A DNA stretch of 64,000 nucleotides from Aestuariibaculum marinum (GTDB lineage: Bacteria > Bacteroidota > Bacteroidia > Flavobacteriales > Flavobacteriaceae). The DNA is taken from contig NZ_JACVXD010000001.1 of the NCBI RefSeq assembly GCF_014596975.1, forward strand, positions 740,928 through 804,927. Direction: 5' to 3'. Each line of letters begins with the position of its first letter. Position 1 is the first letter of the stretch. Positions 47,674 to 56,706 of the stretch are shown in pieces. A program made the position numbers and the translations under genes. The notes under the pieces are model-generated. The model did no database searches, was not told where the DNA came from, and saw only the letters and a list, made by a program, of their open reading frames with translations.

Positions 47674-48171
47674 ATGGTACAAAAATTTAAAGAACGTTGG
47701 CAAATACAACATAACTGGCAGCTACTCTTTCCTATTTTAGGAGTGCTTATTCTGGCGTATTCTGCATTTAAATTATCATACATCTTCATTAAAGAATCTC
47801 ATATTGCTTTCAATCTAATTTTAAGCGCTGTTATATATGCTCTTCTTTTAAAATTTGTACTCTTTACCTTTAAGAAGCTAGAGAATAAATGGAAGGTAAA
47901 TTACCGGTGGGAATTTATTCGTATTTATATTGTTTTTGCCGTAACAGGATCGTCATCTTTATATGTAAGCAAACCATTAATGAAGCTTATCGGGATTACT
48001 AAAGAAAATCTTGGTACTACACTATACTGGATACTTTATATCGTCATCGGACTTATTTTTTATCAAATTTTATTAGTTTCTATTGGATGGTTCTTTGGTC
48101 AATTCGAGTTTTTTTGGACCTTTGTAAAAAAATTATTGAGACGTATCGGGTTTAAGCGTTTTTTTAGCTAG
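47674..48171 (+). CDS. Small multi-pass membrane protein, DUF6787-like
   Basis: A 165-residue integral membrane protein from the ATG at 47674; an in-frame TTG at 47656 lies in a -7-like TACATTTG. Four hydrophobic segments are visible, starting LLFPILGVLILAYSAFKLSY. Two related RWxx(N/Y) elements (KERWQIQHNWQ and KVNYRWEFI) precede the first and third helices, suggesting an internal duplication. It resembles the DUF6787 family. It overlaps the next gene by one base, so translation is coupled. Confidence 0.78.
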   Translation: MVQKFKERWQIQHNWQLLFPILGVLILAYSAFKLSYIFIKESHIAFNLILSAVIYALLLKFVLFTFKKLENKWKVNYRWEFIRIYIVFAVTGSSSLYVSKPLMKLIGITKENLGTTLYWILYIVIGLIFYQILLVSIGWFFGQFEFFWTFVKKLLRRIGFKRFFS

Positions 48172-48506
48172 TGAAACAATCAGTTAGGATAAATATTATT
48201 TTCAGAACAATAGCATTGCTTTTAGTCATTTCGCTATTAAAGCCTGCTGTATTTGAGTTTGCTCACCTCTTTGCGCATCACGAGCACGATATTTGTAAAG
48301 GTGAAAAAACAACACATCTTCACAAGCTGGATACCGATTGTGATTTTTACAAGTATAAAGTTCATCTTCAATACACATTCAATCTTTTTGAATACCGTAT
48401 TTTTACGCCTAAAGAACAAACTCCTGAAGTTGTTTCTCAGTATCAATTTTTAAGTGATTATCAACGTCTTCAAACCGCATTACGAGGTCCTCCTGCCCTA
48501 ATTTAA
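48171..48506 (+). CDS. Small exported His/Cys-rich protein
   Basis: A protein of 111 residues starting at GTG, overlapping the previous stop by one base. A signal-anchor (TIALLLVISLLKPAVFEF) is followed by a metal-binding-type stretch, FAHHEHDICKGEKTTHLHKL then DTDCDFYKYKV, with five His and two Cys in about 30 residues. The C-terminus ends in ALRGPPALI. I do not recognise a characterised family. Its place 86 nt before a TonB receptor with a His-rich loop suggests a role in zinc, copper or similar metal handling. Confidence 0.75.
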   Translation: MKQSVRINIIFRTIALLLVISLLKPAVFEFAHLFAHHEHDICKGEKTTHLHKLDTDCDFYKYKVHLQYTFNLFEYRIFTPKEQTPEVVSQYQFLSDYQRLQTALRGPPALI

Positions 48507-48592
48507 TAATGAACAAACACTGAACAAAAACATCAGTGACAAGATACTATTAAATTATAAAGCCCTTAAAGGGCATTAGAAATACACTTAAC

Positions 48593-50863
48593 ATGCGATT
48601 ATTATTAAACACATTGCTGCTTTTAGCAATGACTAATGTATTTGCTCAAAATTCATTAACCGGACTTGTTTTAGACAATTCTACTAATGAAAAGTTAGCA
48701 TTTACCAACATATATTTATCAGACCTTGAAAAAGGAACGGTTACGGACGAAAATGGAAATTTCAATTTAGAAAACCTGCCATCAGGAAACTATAAATTAG
48801 TGATTTCAATTTTAGGTTACGAAACCAAATCCATAAACATTAACATACCCAATCTACAATATATTGAAATACGCTTAGAGGCTTCGGCTATTGAAATGGA
48901 AGACATTATTATTTCTACGCCTTTTCATAAATTACAAAGTGAAAATGTTATGAAAGTAGAGCGTGCCGCTGTAGAAGATTTAAACGCCAGTGGTGCTGTA
49001 AATTTAACCGAAGGAATAAGCAATATCGCCGGAGTTGAAAGCGTAACCACCGGATTAAGCATTGGAAAACCCGTAATTCGTGGTTTAAGCTCCAACCGTG
49101 TTTTGGTATATACTCAGGGGGTGCGTTTAGAAAATCAGCAATTTGGTAGCGAACACGGACTGGGTGTTAGCAGTAGCGGTATTGAAAGTGTTGAAGTTAT
49201 AAAAGGCCCGGCATCACTACTTTATGGTAGTGACGCACTTGGAGGTGTACTATACCTAAACCCAGAAAAATTCGCGCCTCAAGGCTCATCCAGTGGCGAT
49301 ATTAGCGGCAATTATTACAGCAATACCCAAGGGTTTAATACCGGTGCAGGATATAAAGCTTCTGAAAATAATTTTAAATTTTTGTTCAGAGGAAGCCTTA
49401 CCGAGCACTCCGATTACGACACAAAAGATTATCGTGTGACAAATACACGATTCACAGAGCAGGATTTTAAAGCTGGAATTGGATATCAAGCCAATACCTT
49501 TAAAACAGAATTTAGATATAACATGAATAACTCTAAATTAGGTATTCCCGAAGAAATCGGAGTTCAATCTACTTTAAAAACACCATTACTTCCGTATCAA
49601 AACATCACAAATCATGTATTTAGTTCGAAATCTACAGTGTTTTTTAACAACTCAAAGTTAGACATCAACTTAGGTTATATTTACAACGACCGTAAAGAGT
49701 TTGAAGACGAGCACCACCATCATGATGAAGATGAGGAAGCACATGAGGAACACGAAGAAGAGGAACATGAAGATGAAGATCACCACGATGAAGATCATGA
49801 TGAAGATCACGAAACGTTAGTGCCGTCACTTCAAATGAAATTGAAAACTGCCAATTACGATGTGAAATACACATTACCTGAATTCGGAAAATTTGAAACC
49901 ATTGTAGGTATTCAAGGTATGAATCAGGAGAACACCAATTACGGTGAAGAACAGTTAATACCTGATGCAACCACCAACGATTTTGGGGTAATGGCAACAT
50001 CTCACATTCACTTTGAAGCTATTGATATTCAACTTGGTGCCCGTTACGACAACAGAAACATCAGTGTTGTTTCCGGCTTAAACAGAGATTTTAACAGTTT
50101 TAACGGTGCCTTAGGTTTTAAAACTGATATCTTTAAAAACCTTACCGCACGTGTTAATTTCGCCTCAGGCTTTAGAGCACCCAATTTAGCCGAATTAACC
50201 TCAGATGGTATTCATCATGGTTCAAACCGTTACGAGGTTGGTAATGCCGATTTAAATAACGAACAAAACTTCCAAACCGATATTGCTTTAGAGTTTAAAA
50301 ATGAGCATGTCGAATTTTTTGTCAACGGATTCTACAACAAGGTCAACGACTATATTTATTTATCACCGAACGGAAATACAATAGACGACACTCCGGTTTT
50401 CGATTATATTCAGAATGATGCTAAGTTATACGGTGGTGAAGTTGGAGTACACATACACCCACATCCTATCCACTGGCTACATATTGAATCGAGTTTTGAG
50501 ACCGTTACCGGAAAGCAAGCTAATGATGATTATTTACCGTTAATTCCGGCTAATTCTTTAAGTAATGTACTTAGAGTTGAATTTGAAAGACCTTGGCTTA
50601 AAAAAGCATATACGTTTGTAAAACTGGCAAGTACCTTTAACCAAAATAATGTAAGCACTTTTGAAACCTCAGCCGATGGTTACAATCTGCTAAGTGCCGG
50701 ACTGGGCGGTAGCTTTAATTTATTTAAAAATGAAGCCACTCTTAGCATTTCAGGTACGAATTTAACGAACAAAACTTATATAAATCACTTGTCGCGTTTA
50801 AAACCCGATGGTATATTTAATATGGGAAGAAATATTAATATTGGCCTGAAGTACCAATTATAG
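48593..50863 (+). CDS. TonB-dependent receptor with His/Asp/Glu-rich loop, probable metal uptake
   Basis: Outer-membrane transporter of 756 residues. It has a signal peptide (to FAQ, about 19), a carboxypeptidase-regulatory-like domain (LTGLVLDNSTNEKLAFTNIY, about 23-105), a plug domain (VIRGLSSNRVLVYTQGVRLE ... SLLYGSDALGGV, about 120-225), and a 22-strand-type barrel ending NIGLKYQL. An extracellular loop at about 372-407 is almost entirely His, Asp and Glu (HHHHDEDEEAHEEHEEEEHE), comparable to ZnuD-type receptors that capture zinc. With the preceding His/Cys-rich protein this suggests uptake of free or chelated divalent metal. No Fur or Zur site was recognised. Confidence 0.9.
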   Translation: MRLLLNTLLLLAMTNVFAQNSLTGLVLDNSTNEKLAFTNIYLSDLEKGTVTDENGNFNLENLPSGNYKLVISILGYETKSININIPNLQYIEIRLEASAIEMEDIIISTPFHKLQSENVMKVERAAVEDLNASGAVNLTEGISNIAGVESVTTGLSIGKPVIRGLSSNRVLVYTQGVRLENQQFGSEHGLGVSSSGIESVEVIKGPASLLYGSDALGGVLYLNPEKFAPQGSSSGDISGNYYSNTQGFNTGAGYKASENNFKFLFRGSLTEHSDYDTKDYRVTNTRFTEQDFKAGIGYQANTFKTEFRYNMNNSKLGIPEEIGVQSTLKTPLLPYQNITNHVFSSKSTVFFNNSKLDINLGYIYNDRKEFEDEHHHHDEDEEAHEEHEEEEHEDEDHHDEDHDEDHETLVPSLQMKLKTANYDVKYTLPEFGKFETIVGIQGMNQENTNYGEEQLIPDATTNDFGVMATSHIHFEAIDIQLGARYDNRNISVVSGLNRDFNSFNGALGFKTDIFKNLTARVNFASGFRAPNLAELTSDGIHHGSNRYEVGNADLNNEQNFQTDIALEFKNEHVEFFVNGFYNKVNDYIYLSPNGNTIDDTPVFDYIQNDAKLYGGEVGVHIHPHPIHWLHIESSFETVTGKQANDDYLPLIPANSLSNVLRVEFERPWLKKAYTFVKLASTFNQNNVSTFETSADGYNLLSAGLGGSFNLFKNEATLSISGTNLTNKTYINHLSRLKPDGIFNMGRNINIGLKYQL
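49705..49815 (+). repeat. Low-complexity His/Asp/Glu codon tract
   Basis: A run of CAC/CAT, GAT and GAA codons inside the TonB receptor gene encodes the acidic His-rich loop. Short internal repeats (GAAGATCA, CATGATGAAGAT) make it prone to length change between strains. Confidence 0.7.
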
Positions 50864-50868
50864 TTCAC

Positions 50869-50903
50869 AAAAAATCCCTTTCTGTTTAGAAAGGGATTTT
50901 TTT
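50869..50903. terminator. Bidirectional terminator after the TonB receptor
   Basis: AAAAAATCCCTTTCT-GTTT-AGAAAGGGATTTTTT, a perfect 15-bp stem between the TonB gene (+) and the convergent gene whose stop is at 50902. Confidence 0.93.
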
Positions 50904-51177
50904 ATTTTGAATCTTTAGGTTTCTTTTTTAATACATAGGTGTACAACCACATTAATGTAAAGGTAGGAATAACATCTAACCCCGGTAAAGCTTCTTCAAC
51001 AAAGTTTACTACTCCAGCCACTTTTCCCGCCTTACCTTTATATAATTTGGTCATTAACCAACCCGAAAGTGGTGCCCAGACAATATCTGAAAACTCCCCT
51101 ATGCCGGGAATTATAAATGATACGTAACCAACGGCATCAAATAGAATACCTAACAATAATTTTTTGTATTTACTCAT
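50902..51177 (-). CDS. Small membrane protein, conserved hypothetical
   Basis: A 91-residue protein with two or three hydrophobic segments: LLLGILFDAVGYVSFIIPGI (about 7-26), a middle amphipathic stretch with many Gly and Lys, and VIPTFTLMWLYTYVL near the end, then a Lys-rich tail. I recognise no characterised family. It begins 35 nt after the 142-residue gene upstream and could be co-transcribed with it and folE. Confidence 0.72.
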   Translation of the reverse strand: MSKYKKLLLGILFDAVGYVSFIIPGIGEFSDIVWAPLSGWLMTKLYKGKAGKVAGVVNFVEEALPGLDVIPTFTLMWLYTYVLKKKPKDSK

Positions 51178-51212
51178 TAATTTTACAGCGACTTTAAATG
51201 TTAGAAATCAAA

Positions 51213-51641
51213 TTACATTTTAAACATTTCAATACTTTCTATCCAAAACATCTTAGATGCAAAAAACTGAAGTCTTGTTTGTATCACTCGATCTGTTTTA
51301 TCTCTTGGTGATTTAAAAACAAACCCTGCTTTTGTATCATTAAAATCTAAGGTATATTTTTCATCAAAGTGTTTTGCTTTATCTGTAAAAAATGAAACAA
51401 CTTTATCTTCATACGTCCAATTTCCTTTCCCATATTTCTTTACCGCTGGTTGATTCCCCGAGTTAATTTTATTGTATGAATGAAAAATAAATGTTCCGTC
51501 ATGATTGAGCATTAACGTATAAACAATTAAATGGCTTTCTTCTTTCCCTAGTGTGAACTCATATTTTCCTACCAACACATCATCTTGCCCCAATACGTTT
51601 AAATGAAAAGCGAAAATTAAAATACATATAATTTCTTTCAT
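51213..51641 (-). CDS. Exported hypothetical protein
   Basis: A 142-residue protein with a signal peptide (MKEIICILIFAFHLNVLGQ) and a beta-rich mature part (VGKYEFTLGKEESHLIVYTL, GTFIFHSYNKI, KGNWTYEDKVVSFFTD). The pattern recalls small lipocalin-like or META/NlpE-type beta proteins, but no defining motif is present, so the function is unknown. It lies 42 nt downstream of folE on the same strand. Confidence 0.7.
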   Translation of the reverse strand: MKEIICILIFAFHLNVLGQDDVLVGKYEFTLGKEESHLIVYTLMLNHDGTFIFHSYNKINSGNQPAVKKYGKGNWTYEDKVVSFFTDKAKHFDEKYTLDFNDTKAGFVFKSPRDKTDRVIQTRLQFFASKMFWIESIEMFKM

Positions 51642-51683
51642 AATTATGGTTTTTCTTTAATGCATCAAGAAATATACCACAAA

Positions 51684-52271
51684 TTACTTCCCTATTAACT
51701 TTAAAAACTCGTTTCTGGTTTCTATCTTTTCAAACTGTCCGCGAAACCCAGAAGTTGTTGTCAATGAGTTTTGCTTTTGTACACCACGCATCATCATACA
51801 CATATGCGACGCTTCAATAACCACCGCCACACCTTGCGGTTTTAAGGTATCATTTATGCAGTCTAAAATTTGTTCCGTTAGGCGTTCCTGCACCTGTAAT
51901 CGCCTTGCAAAAACATCAACGACACGTGGTAATTTACTTAACCCTACAATATGTCCGTTAGGAATATAAGCGATATGAGCTTTTCCAAAAAAAGGTAATA
52001 TATGATGCTCACAAAGTGAGTATAACTCAATGTCTTTAACAATAACCATTTCGTTGTAACTCTCTTCAAACATGGCTCCTTTAAGAATTTCAACCGGATC
52101 CTGATGATAACCCTGTGTTAAAAACTGCATCGCTTTTGCGGCGCGCTCAGGGGTTTTAAGCAATCCGTCACGACTGGTATCTTCTCCTAAATCGCTAATA
52201 ATTTTATTGTAATTATCTTTGATTCCCTCTGTAGTTTCGTCGCTATATTCTTCAAATGATTTGTAATGCAT
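51684..52271 (-). CDS. folE: GTP cyclohydrolase I
   Basis: Converts GTP to dihydroneopterin triphosphate for folate (or queuosine) synthesis. The zinc and active-site motif [20 protein letters not shown] (about 99-118), [13 protein letters not shown] and [20 protein letters not shown] are all present, as is the C-terminal FRGQFE. The start is set at the ATG at 52271 (195 residues): a longer frame from 52313 would begin upstream of the promoter's -7 box (52291-52298) and adds an unconserved [14 protein letters not shown]. Confidence 0.96.
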   Translation of the reverse strand: MHYKSFEEYSDETTEGIKDNYNKIISDLGEDTSRDGLLKTPERAAKAMQFLTQGYHQDPVEILKGAMFEESYNEMVIVKDIELYSLCEHHILPFFGKAHIAYIPNGHIVGLSKLPRVVDVFARRLQVQERLTEQILDCINDTLKPQGVAVVIEASHMCMMMRGVQKQNSLTTTSGFRGQFEKIETRNEFLKLIGK

Positions 52272-52290
52272 TTCATTTTTTTTAGTAGAA

Positions 52291-52320
52291 TAAAGATATA
52301 GCTTAAATCGCATTTAGCAA
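52291..52320 (-). promoter_or_regulatory. folE promoter
   Basis: Minus-strand TTG (52318-52320), 19 nt, then TATCTTTA (52291-52298), one mismatch from TAnnTTTG. The leader to the ATG at 52271 would be about 14 nt. It decides the folE start. Confidence 0.65.
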
Positions 52321-52387
52321 TAAAAAACAATTCTTAATTGTACAGAACGCCTTAAAGTAGTAAATTCACGGCTCCTATTTCACACAC

Positions 52388-53053
52388 ATGATTCAAGCGA
52401 AAAACATACATAAATTTTATAACGATTTAGAAGTCTTAAAAGGTGTTGACCTACATATTAAAAAAGGAGAAGTGGTGTCTATTGTTGGAGCCTCTGGCGC
52501 GGGTAAAACGACACTTTTACAAATACTAAGTACTTTAGATAAAGCTTCTTCCAAGGAGAACTATCAATTAACCATTAACGGTATTGATATTAGCAATCTT
52601 AAAGATAAAGCCTTAGCTAAATTTAGAAACGAACACATTGGTTTTATCTTTCAGTTTCATCAACTCCTTCCTGAATTTACCGCTTTAGAAAACGTATGCC
52701 TGCCTGCTTTTATTAAAGGCACAAAAAAAGCAGATGCCGAAAAGCGTGCGAAAGAACTACTTGACTTTTTGGGTTTATCGCATCGTTACAATCACAAACC
52801 AAGTGAACTTTCTGGTGGAGAGCAACAGCGTGTTGCCGTAGCTCGTGCTTTAATCAATAATCCGGATTTAATTTTTGCCGATGAACCTTCTGGAAATTTA
52901 GATAGCGAAACAGCTGAAAACCTACACAGCTTGTTTTTTAAACTACGTGATGAATTCGGTCAAACCTTTGTTATTGTAACGCATAATGAAGAATTAGCTA
53001 ATTTAGCCGACCGAAAGCTAGTCATGGTTGATGGAAACATTACCAACCAATAA
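52388..53053 (+). CDS. ABC transporter ATP-binding protein (LolD/MacB type)
   Basis: ATPase of 221 residues that powers lipoprotein release (LolCDE) or MacB-like export. It has the Walker [12 protein letters not shown] (about 37-47), the Q-loop [18 protein letters not shown], the signature [15 protein letters not shown] (about 140-154), Walker [13 protein letters not shown] and the switch VTHNEE. No permease gene is adjacent, unlike in many genomes, so its partner must be encoded elsewhere. It is divergent from folE and ends in a strong terminator. Confidence 0.92.
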   Translation: MIQAKNIHKFYNDLEVLKGVDLHIKKGEVVSIVGASGAGKTTLLQILSTLDKASSKENYQLTINGIDISNLKDKALAKFRNEHIGFIFQFHQLLPEFTALENVCLPAFIKGTKKADAEKRAKELLDFLGLSHRYNHKPSELSGGEQQRVAVARALINNPDLIFADEPSGNLDSETAENLHSLFFKLRDEFGQTFVIVTHNEELANLADRKLVMVDGNITNQ

Positions 53054-53072
53054 CATAAAAAAAAGAACATAT

Positions 53073-53107
53073 AAAAAAGGCTTATTGTATTCCAATAAGC
53101 CTTTTTT
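53073..53107. terminator. Bidirectional terminator after the LolD-like gene
   Basis: AAAAAAGGCTTATTG-TATTC-CAATAAGCCTTTTTT, a perfect 15-bp stem between convergent genes. Confidence 0.93.
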
Positions 53108-53127
53108 ATAAATTTTAATCATAAATC

Positions 53128-53940
53128 TTAATACCCGAACGGATAGTTCTTTCCTAGAATAGTAACCATTTTAGTATTGTAATTTAATTTGATGTCTTCA
53201 ATACCAACTACATCAATATCTAAAATACCTGCCTCAATACTTCTTGGTAATAATACAAAATGTAACGACTCTTCGACTGTTAACGTATAATCTACACCTT
53301 TTGAACTCGTTCCGCTTTGCATACCATCTAGGGTATATTCATCATCCCAGATATTTAAAGGCGTATCACTTCCTGCAACCCAGGTCCTGGTAGAATCTTC
53401 GGTGTAATCAATTGTAGCTCCAGTTGAAGTGGTTATTTTACCATTAGCAATAGTAACGCTATACTCTAGATTTCCATCTGTGTTTTCTCCTAAATTTTCA
53501 ACAACATGCGTACCTTCTACCTTAAAATCTTCATGATAATAATTAGCAAATGTCGAGGTGTGTACACTACCTTCAACACCATACCAATTAGTTGATACAA
53601 TGGTTACAACACCTTTGCGTGTAATACCGTCTTTACACAATACACCTGTACCATAATCTACGGTAATTGTTTTTGGAAAGGTTGTAAAATCCATTGGCTC
53701 AACAGTAATAACAGGACCGTCAATTTTTGTTTCAGATAATTTTGATGTACTTGATGCTGTACTTTCTGAATTTAAAACGGCATCAACGCTATTGTTTCCA
53801 ACATCTTGAAACACCTTGTTAACGGTTGAATATTCAGTTAAGGCATCAATTGCTGAAGCTGTATCGATGGTGTTTTTAACACTTTCTTCATCACAACTTA
53901 CAAACAAAAAAGCTAAAATTGGGACAATAAGTTTTTTCAT
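53128..53940 (-). CDS. Hypothetical lipoprotein
   Basis: A 270-residue lipoprotein with signal MKKLIVPILAFLFVSC (Cys16) followed by DEES, an acidic post-lipobox pattern. The mature region has a Ser/Thr-rich linker (to about 70) and then a beta-rich domain with repeating elements such as TITVDYGTGVLCKDGITRKG, YHEDFKVEGTHVVENLG and TGATIDYTEDSTRTWVAG. It has no recognisable catalytic motif. It resembles large families of Bacteroidota lipoproteins without assigned function. No clear -7 box is seen upstream. Confidence 0.72.
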   Translation of the reverse strand: MKKLIVPILAFLFVSCDEESVKNTIDTASAIDALTEYSTVNKVFQDVGNNSVDAVLNSESTASSTSKLSETKIDGPVITVEPMDFTTFPKTITVDYGTGVLCKDGITRKGVVTIVSTNWYGVEGSVHTSTFANYYHEDFKVEGTHVVENLGENTDGNLEYSVTIANGKITTSTGATIDYTEDSTRTWVAGSDTPLNIWDDEYTLDGMQSGTSSKGVDYTLTVEESLHFVLLPRSIEAGILDIDVVGIEDIKLNYNTKMVTILGKNYPFGY

Positions 53941-54118
53941 AATTCAATGTTTTGATGGACTAATTAACATTATAAAATTTAATTCTCACAAAAAACACAT
54001 CAAAATATTGCATTTCAAAGTTATTTTTTTGCGTTTCATCGATAAATAAAGTTATAAAATACAATTTTCACACCCTGGTTTTAACATATTTATAATAACC
54101 TTATCAGGCATTAATTGG

Positions 54119-54126
54119 TATTTTTG
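54119..54126 (+). promoter_or_regulatory. -7 box of the TIGR02757 gene
   Basis: TATTTTTG, a perfect TAnnTTTG. It makes the TTG at 54115 an impossible start and supports the TTG at 54160. No TTG is seen at 17-23 nt upstream. Confidence 0.45.
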
Positions 54127-54159
54127 ACTTCGATAAAAACTAAAATTTCATTTTATATA

Positions 54160-54924
54160 TTGAATTCATCTGAACTTAAAGAATTTCTTAACGCCAAGGT
54201 TGAACAATACAACAATCCTAAGTTTATTGAGAGCGACCCCATACAAATTCCACACTTGTTTTCTAAAAAAGAAGATATTGAAATTGCTGGTTTTTTAACC
54301 TCAACCATTGCCTGGGGAAACCGAAAAAGCATTATTACTAATGCTAATAAATTGATGGATCTGTTAGGGCATTCGCCTTATGATTTTGTAATGAATCATT
54401 CCCAAGACAATCTGGAAAAACTAGCTCCTTTTGTTCACCGCACCTTTAATGGAGATGATGCTATTCAATTTATCAAATGCTTAAAACATATTTATACCAA
54501 ACACAATGGACTGGAAGCTCTGTTTGCCAAACATGCTGAGCATAATTCTATGCAATCATCTATATCTGAATTTAAAAAATCCTTTTTTGAAATAGACCAT
54601 TTACAACGTACACAAAAGCACGTAAGTGATCCATTGAAGAACTCGGCCGCAAAGCGCATAAACATGTATTTAAGATGGATGGTTAGACCAAACACTACAG
54701 GAGTAGATTTAGGTATTTGGAAAAGCATTACACCCGCTCAATTATCTTGTCCGTTAGACGTGCATTCTGGTAATGTGGCTCGAAAATTAGGAATATTAAA
54801 TAGAAAACAAAATGATGCCAAAGCGCTACTGGAATTAGACACGGCATTACGAAAATTAGATCCTAACGACCCTGTAAAATACGATTTTGCCTTATTTGGC
54901 TTAGGTGTATTTGAAGGCTTTTAA
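54160..54924 (+). CDS. TIGR02757 family protein
   Basis: Protein of 254 residues from the TTG at 54160 (beginning NSSELKEFLNAKVEQYNN). A longer frame from the TTG at 54115 overlaps a perfect -7 promoter box and is disfavoured. Family features are IPHLFSKKEDIEIAGFLTST followed by IAWGNRK, and LRWMVRPNTTGVDLGIWKSI with SCPLDVHSGNVARKLG. The fold is helical and resembles the helix-hairpin-helix DNA glycosylase/endonuclease III superfamily, with a DPVKYDFALFGLG tail. Its biochemical role is not established. The S10 peptidase follows after 31 nt. Confidence 0.85.
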   Translation: MNSSELKEFLNAKVEQYNNPKFIESDPIQIPHLFSKKEDIEIAGFLTSTIAWGNRKSIITNANKLMDLLGHSPYDFVMNHSQDNLEKLAPFVHRTFNGDDAIQFIKCLKHIYTKHNGLEALFAKHAEHNSMQSSISEFKKSFFEIDHLQRTQKHVSDPLKNSAAKRINMYLRWMVRPNTTGVDLGIWKSITPAQLSCPLDVHSGNVARKLGILNRKQNDAKALLELDTALRKLDPNDPVKYDFALFGLGVFEGF

Positions 54925-54955
54925 AACTATAAATCATAATAAAACTCACAATTCT

Positions 54956-56452
54956 ATGACAAAACTCTTTACCCTGCTCCTTTCTGTTTCTGTGGTTACT
55001 GCGTTCGCACAAAACAGAAAAATCCCAACAGACACTACAGTCGTTACAACCGATACAGCAACCATTAACGGAAAAAGCTTTCAGTATACGGCTACAACAG
55101 GAACACAACCGGTTTGGAATGCCGACGACGAACCAATCGCAACTTTATTCTACACCTATTACGAGCGAAAAGATGTAAAAGACAAAGCGAACAGACCATT
55201 AGTCATTTCTTTTAATGGCGGACCAGGATCTGCTTCGGTTTGGATGCATATTGCTTATACCGGTCCTAAAGTTTTAAATCTTGACGAAGAGGGATATCCG
55301 GTGCAACCTTATGGTATAAAAAACAACCCGCATTCTATTTTAGATGTGGCCGATATTGTTTATGTAAACCCAGTAAATACAGGGTATTCAAGGATGATTA
55401 AAAACAAAGATGGAAAACTCCCCAACAGAGATACCTTCTTTGGAATTAATGCCGATATTAAATACTTGGCTGAATGGATTAACACCTTTGTGACTCGAAA
55501 AAACCGCTGGGAATCCCCTAAATACCTTATTGGAGAAAGCTATGGTGGCACGCGCGTGATGGGCTTAGCGAATGCTTTACAAAACAGCCAATGGATGTAC
55601 TTAAATGGTGTTATTATGGTCTCTCCTGCCGATTACAAGCAATACAACACCGGGCAACCGGAATACTCGGCTTTGAATTTACCGTATTACGCAGCAACAG
55701 CCTGGTATCACGACAAATTACCTTCAGATTTACAACAAAAAGATTTATTAGAAGTTTTACCTGAGGTTGAAAATTTTGCTATTAACAAATTAATGCCGGC
55801 CATTGCAAAAGGCGGATTTATCTCTGAGGCTGAAAAAAACAGTATTGCTGAACAATATGCAAAATACTCAGGGTTAAGTAAAACAGCGATTCTTCAAAAT
55901 AACTTAGATGTACCTACAAATTTCTTCTGGAAAGATCTATTACGTGATGAAAATGGACATATTATTGGTCGTTTAGATTCCAGATATCTAGGGTTAGATA
56001 AAAAAGATATTGGAGTAAAACCTGATTATAGCCCGGAATTAACGACTTGGAATCATGCCTTCACCCCGGCTATTAACTATTATATCAGAGAGCATCTTAA
56101 ATTTAAAACCGACATTAAATACAATATGTTTGGTAATGTACACCCTTGGGACGATAGCAACGATAACACAAGAGATGGCTTAAGACAAGCTATGGCACAA
56201 AACCCGTATTTAAAAGTTTTAGTACAATCAGGATATTACGATGGTGCGACCACATATTTTGGAGCGAAATATACCATGTGGCAGATTGACCCTAGCGGTA
56301 AAATGAAAGATCGTTTTGCGTTTAAAGGGTATCGTAGCGGACATATGATGTATATTAGAAATGAAGATTTAAAAACAGCTAACGATGATTTGCGTGAGTT
56401 TATTAGCAACTCATTATCCAACGGAAAAGCTGCTAAATATGAAGTAGATTAG
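54956..56452 (+). CDS. Secreted S10-family serine carboxypeptidase
   Basis: Exported peptidase of 498 residues from the ATG at 54956; an earlier in-frame start at 54905 lies inside the previous gene. The signal peptide (MTKLFTLLLSVSVVTAFAQ) is followed by the S10 fold: FNGGPGSASVWMHIAYTGPK (oxyanion region, about 86-105), the catalytic Ser in GESYGGTR (near 196), Asp in QSGYYDGATTYFGAKYT (near 426), and His in YRSGHMMYI (near 463). It removes C-terminal residues from peptides. It follows TIGR02757 in the same transcript and ends in a terminator. Confidence 0.93.
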   Translation: MTKLFTLLLSVSVVTAFAQNRKIPTDTTVVTTDTATINGKSFQYTATTGTQPVWNADDEPIATLFYTYYERKDVKDKANRPLVISFNGGPGSASVWMHIAYTGPKVLNLDEEGYPVQPYGIKNNPHSILDVADIVYVNPVNTGYSRMIKNKDGKLPNRDTFFGINADIKYLAEWINTFVTRKNRWESPKYLIGESYGGTRVMGLANALQNSQWMYLNGVIMVSPADYKQYNTGQPEYSALNLPYYAATAWYHDKLPSDLQQKDLLEVLPEVENFAINKLMPAIAKGGFISEAEKNSIAEQYAKYSGLSKTAILQNNLDVPTNFFWKDLLRDENGHIIGRLDSRYLGLDKKDIGVKPDYSPELTTWNHAFTPAINYYIREHLKFKTDIKYNMFGNVHPWDDSNDNTRDGLRQAMAQNPYLKVLVQSGYYDGATTYFGAKYTMWQIDPSGKMKDRFAFKGYRSGHMMYIRNEDLKTANDDLREFISNSLSNGKAAKYEVD

Positions 56453-56483
56453 TAAAAGCTAACTTTAAAAGAAATATAAAAAG

Positions 56484-56519
56484 CGATTGATGATTTATAA
56501 CTTATCAATCGTTTTTTTT
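56484..56519 (+). terminator. Terminator after the S10 peptidase
   Basis: CGATTGATGA and TTATCAATCG pair (one G-U) over a 10-bp stem, followed by T8. Confidence 0.85.
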
Positions 56520-56667
56520 ATCTAAAAACTCTATAAAACGAACAATTACAAATTATTAAATAGAATGATTTTAAATATTGAACTTTAATTTACATTGGTA
56601 ACATTAGAGTAACTAATTCTTCATTTAAAGCCAATATTCTAATAACACTATTGCATGAAAATCAGGA

Positions 56668-56675
56668 TAATTTTG
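56668..56675 (+). promoter_or_regulatory. -7 box of the PhoX-like gene
   Basis: TAATTTTG, a perfect TAnnTTTG, 31 nt before the ATG at 56707. The nearest TTG is 14 nt upstream, closer than usual. Confidence 0.45.
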
Positions 56676-56706
56676 GAGAAAATTAATCCACTAAATCATT
56701 TTCAAA

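Noticed and set aside
49705..49815. Repetitive tract that could suggest a CRISPR or tandem repeat locus
   Set aside because: It is an in-frame codon run (His, Asp, Glu) within the TonB receptor, with no spacers or regular repeat length.
52272..52313. Longer folE start at 52313
   Set aside because: It begins upstream of the predicted -7 box and adds an unconserved N-terminus.
52388..53053. Complete LolCDE operon
   Set aside because: Only the ATPase is present; flanking genes are folE and an unrelated lipoprotein, and no permease was found.
54115..54159. Longer start of the TIGR02757 protein at 54115
   Set aside because: It overlaps a perfect TAnnTTTG box and adds 15 residues that look unrelated to the family's usual N-terminus.
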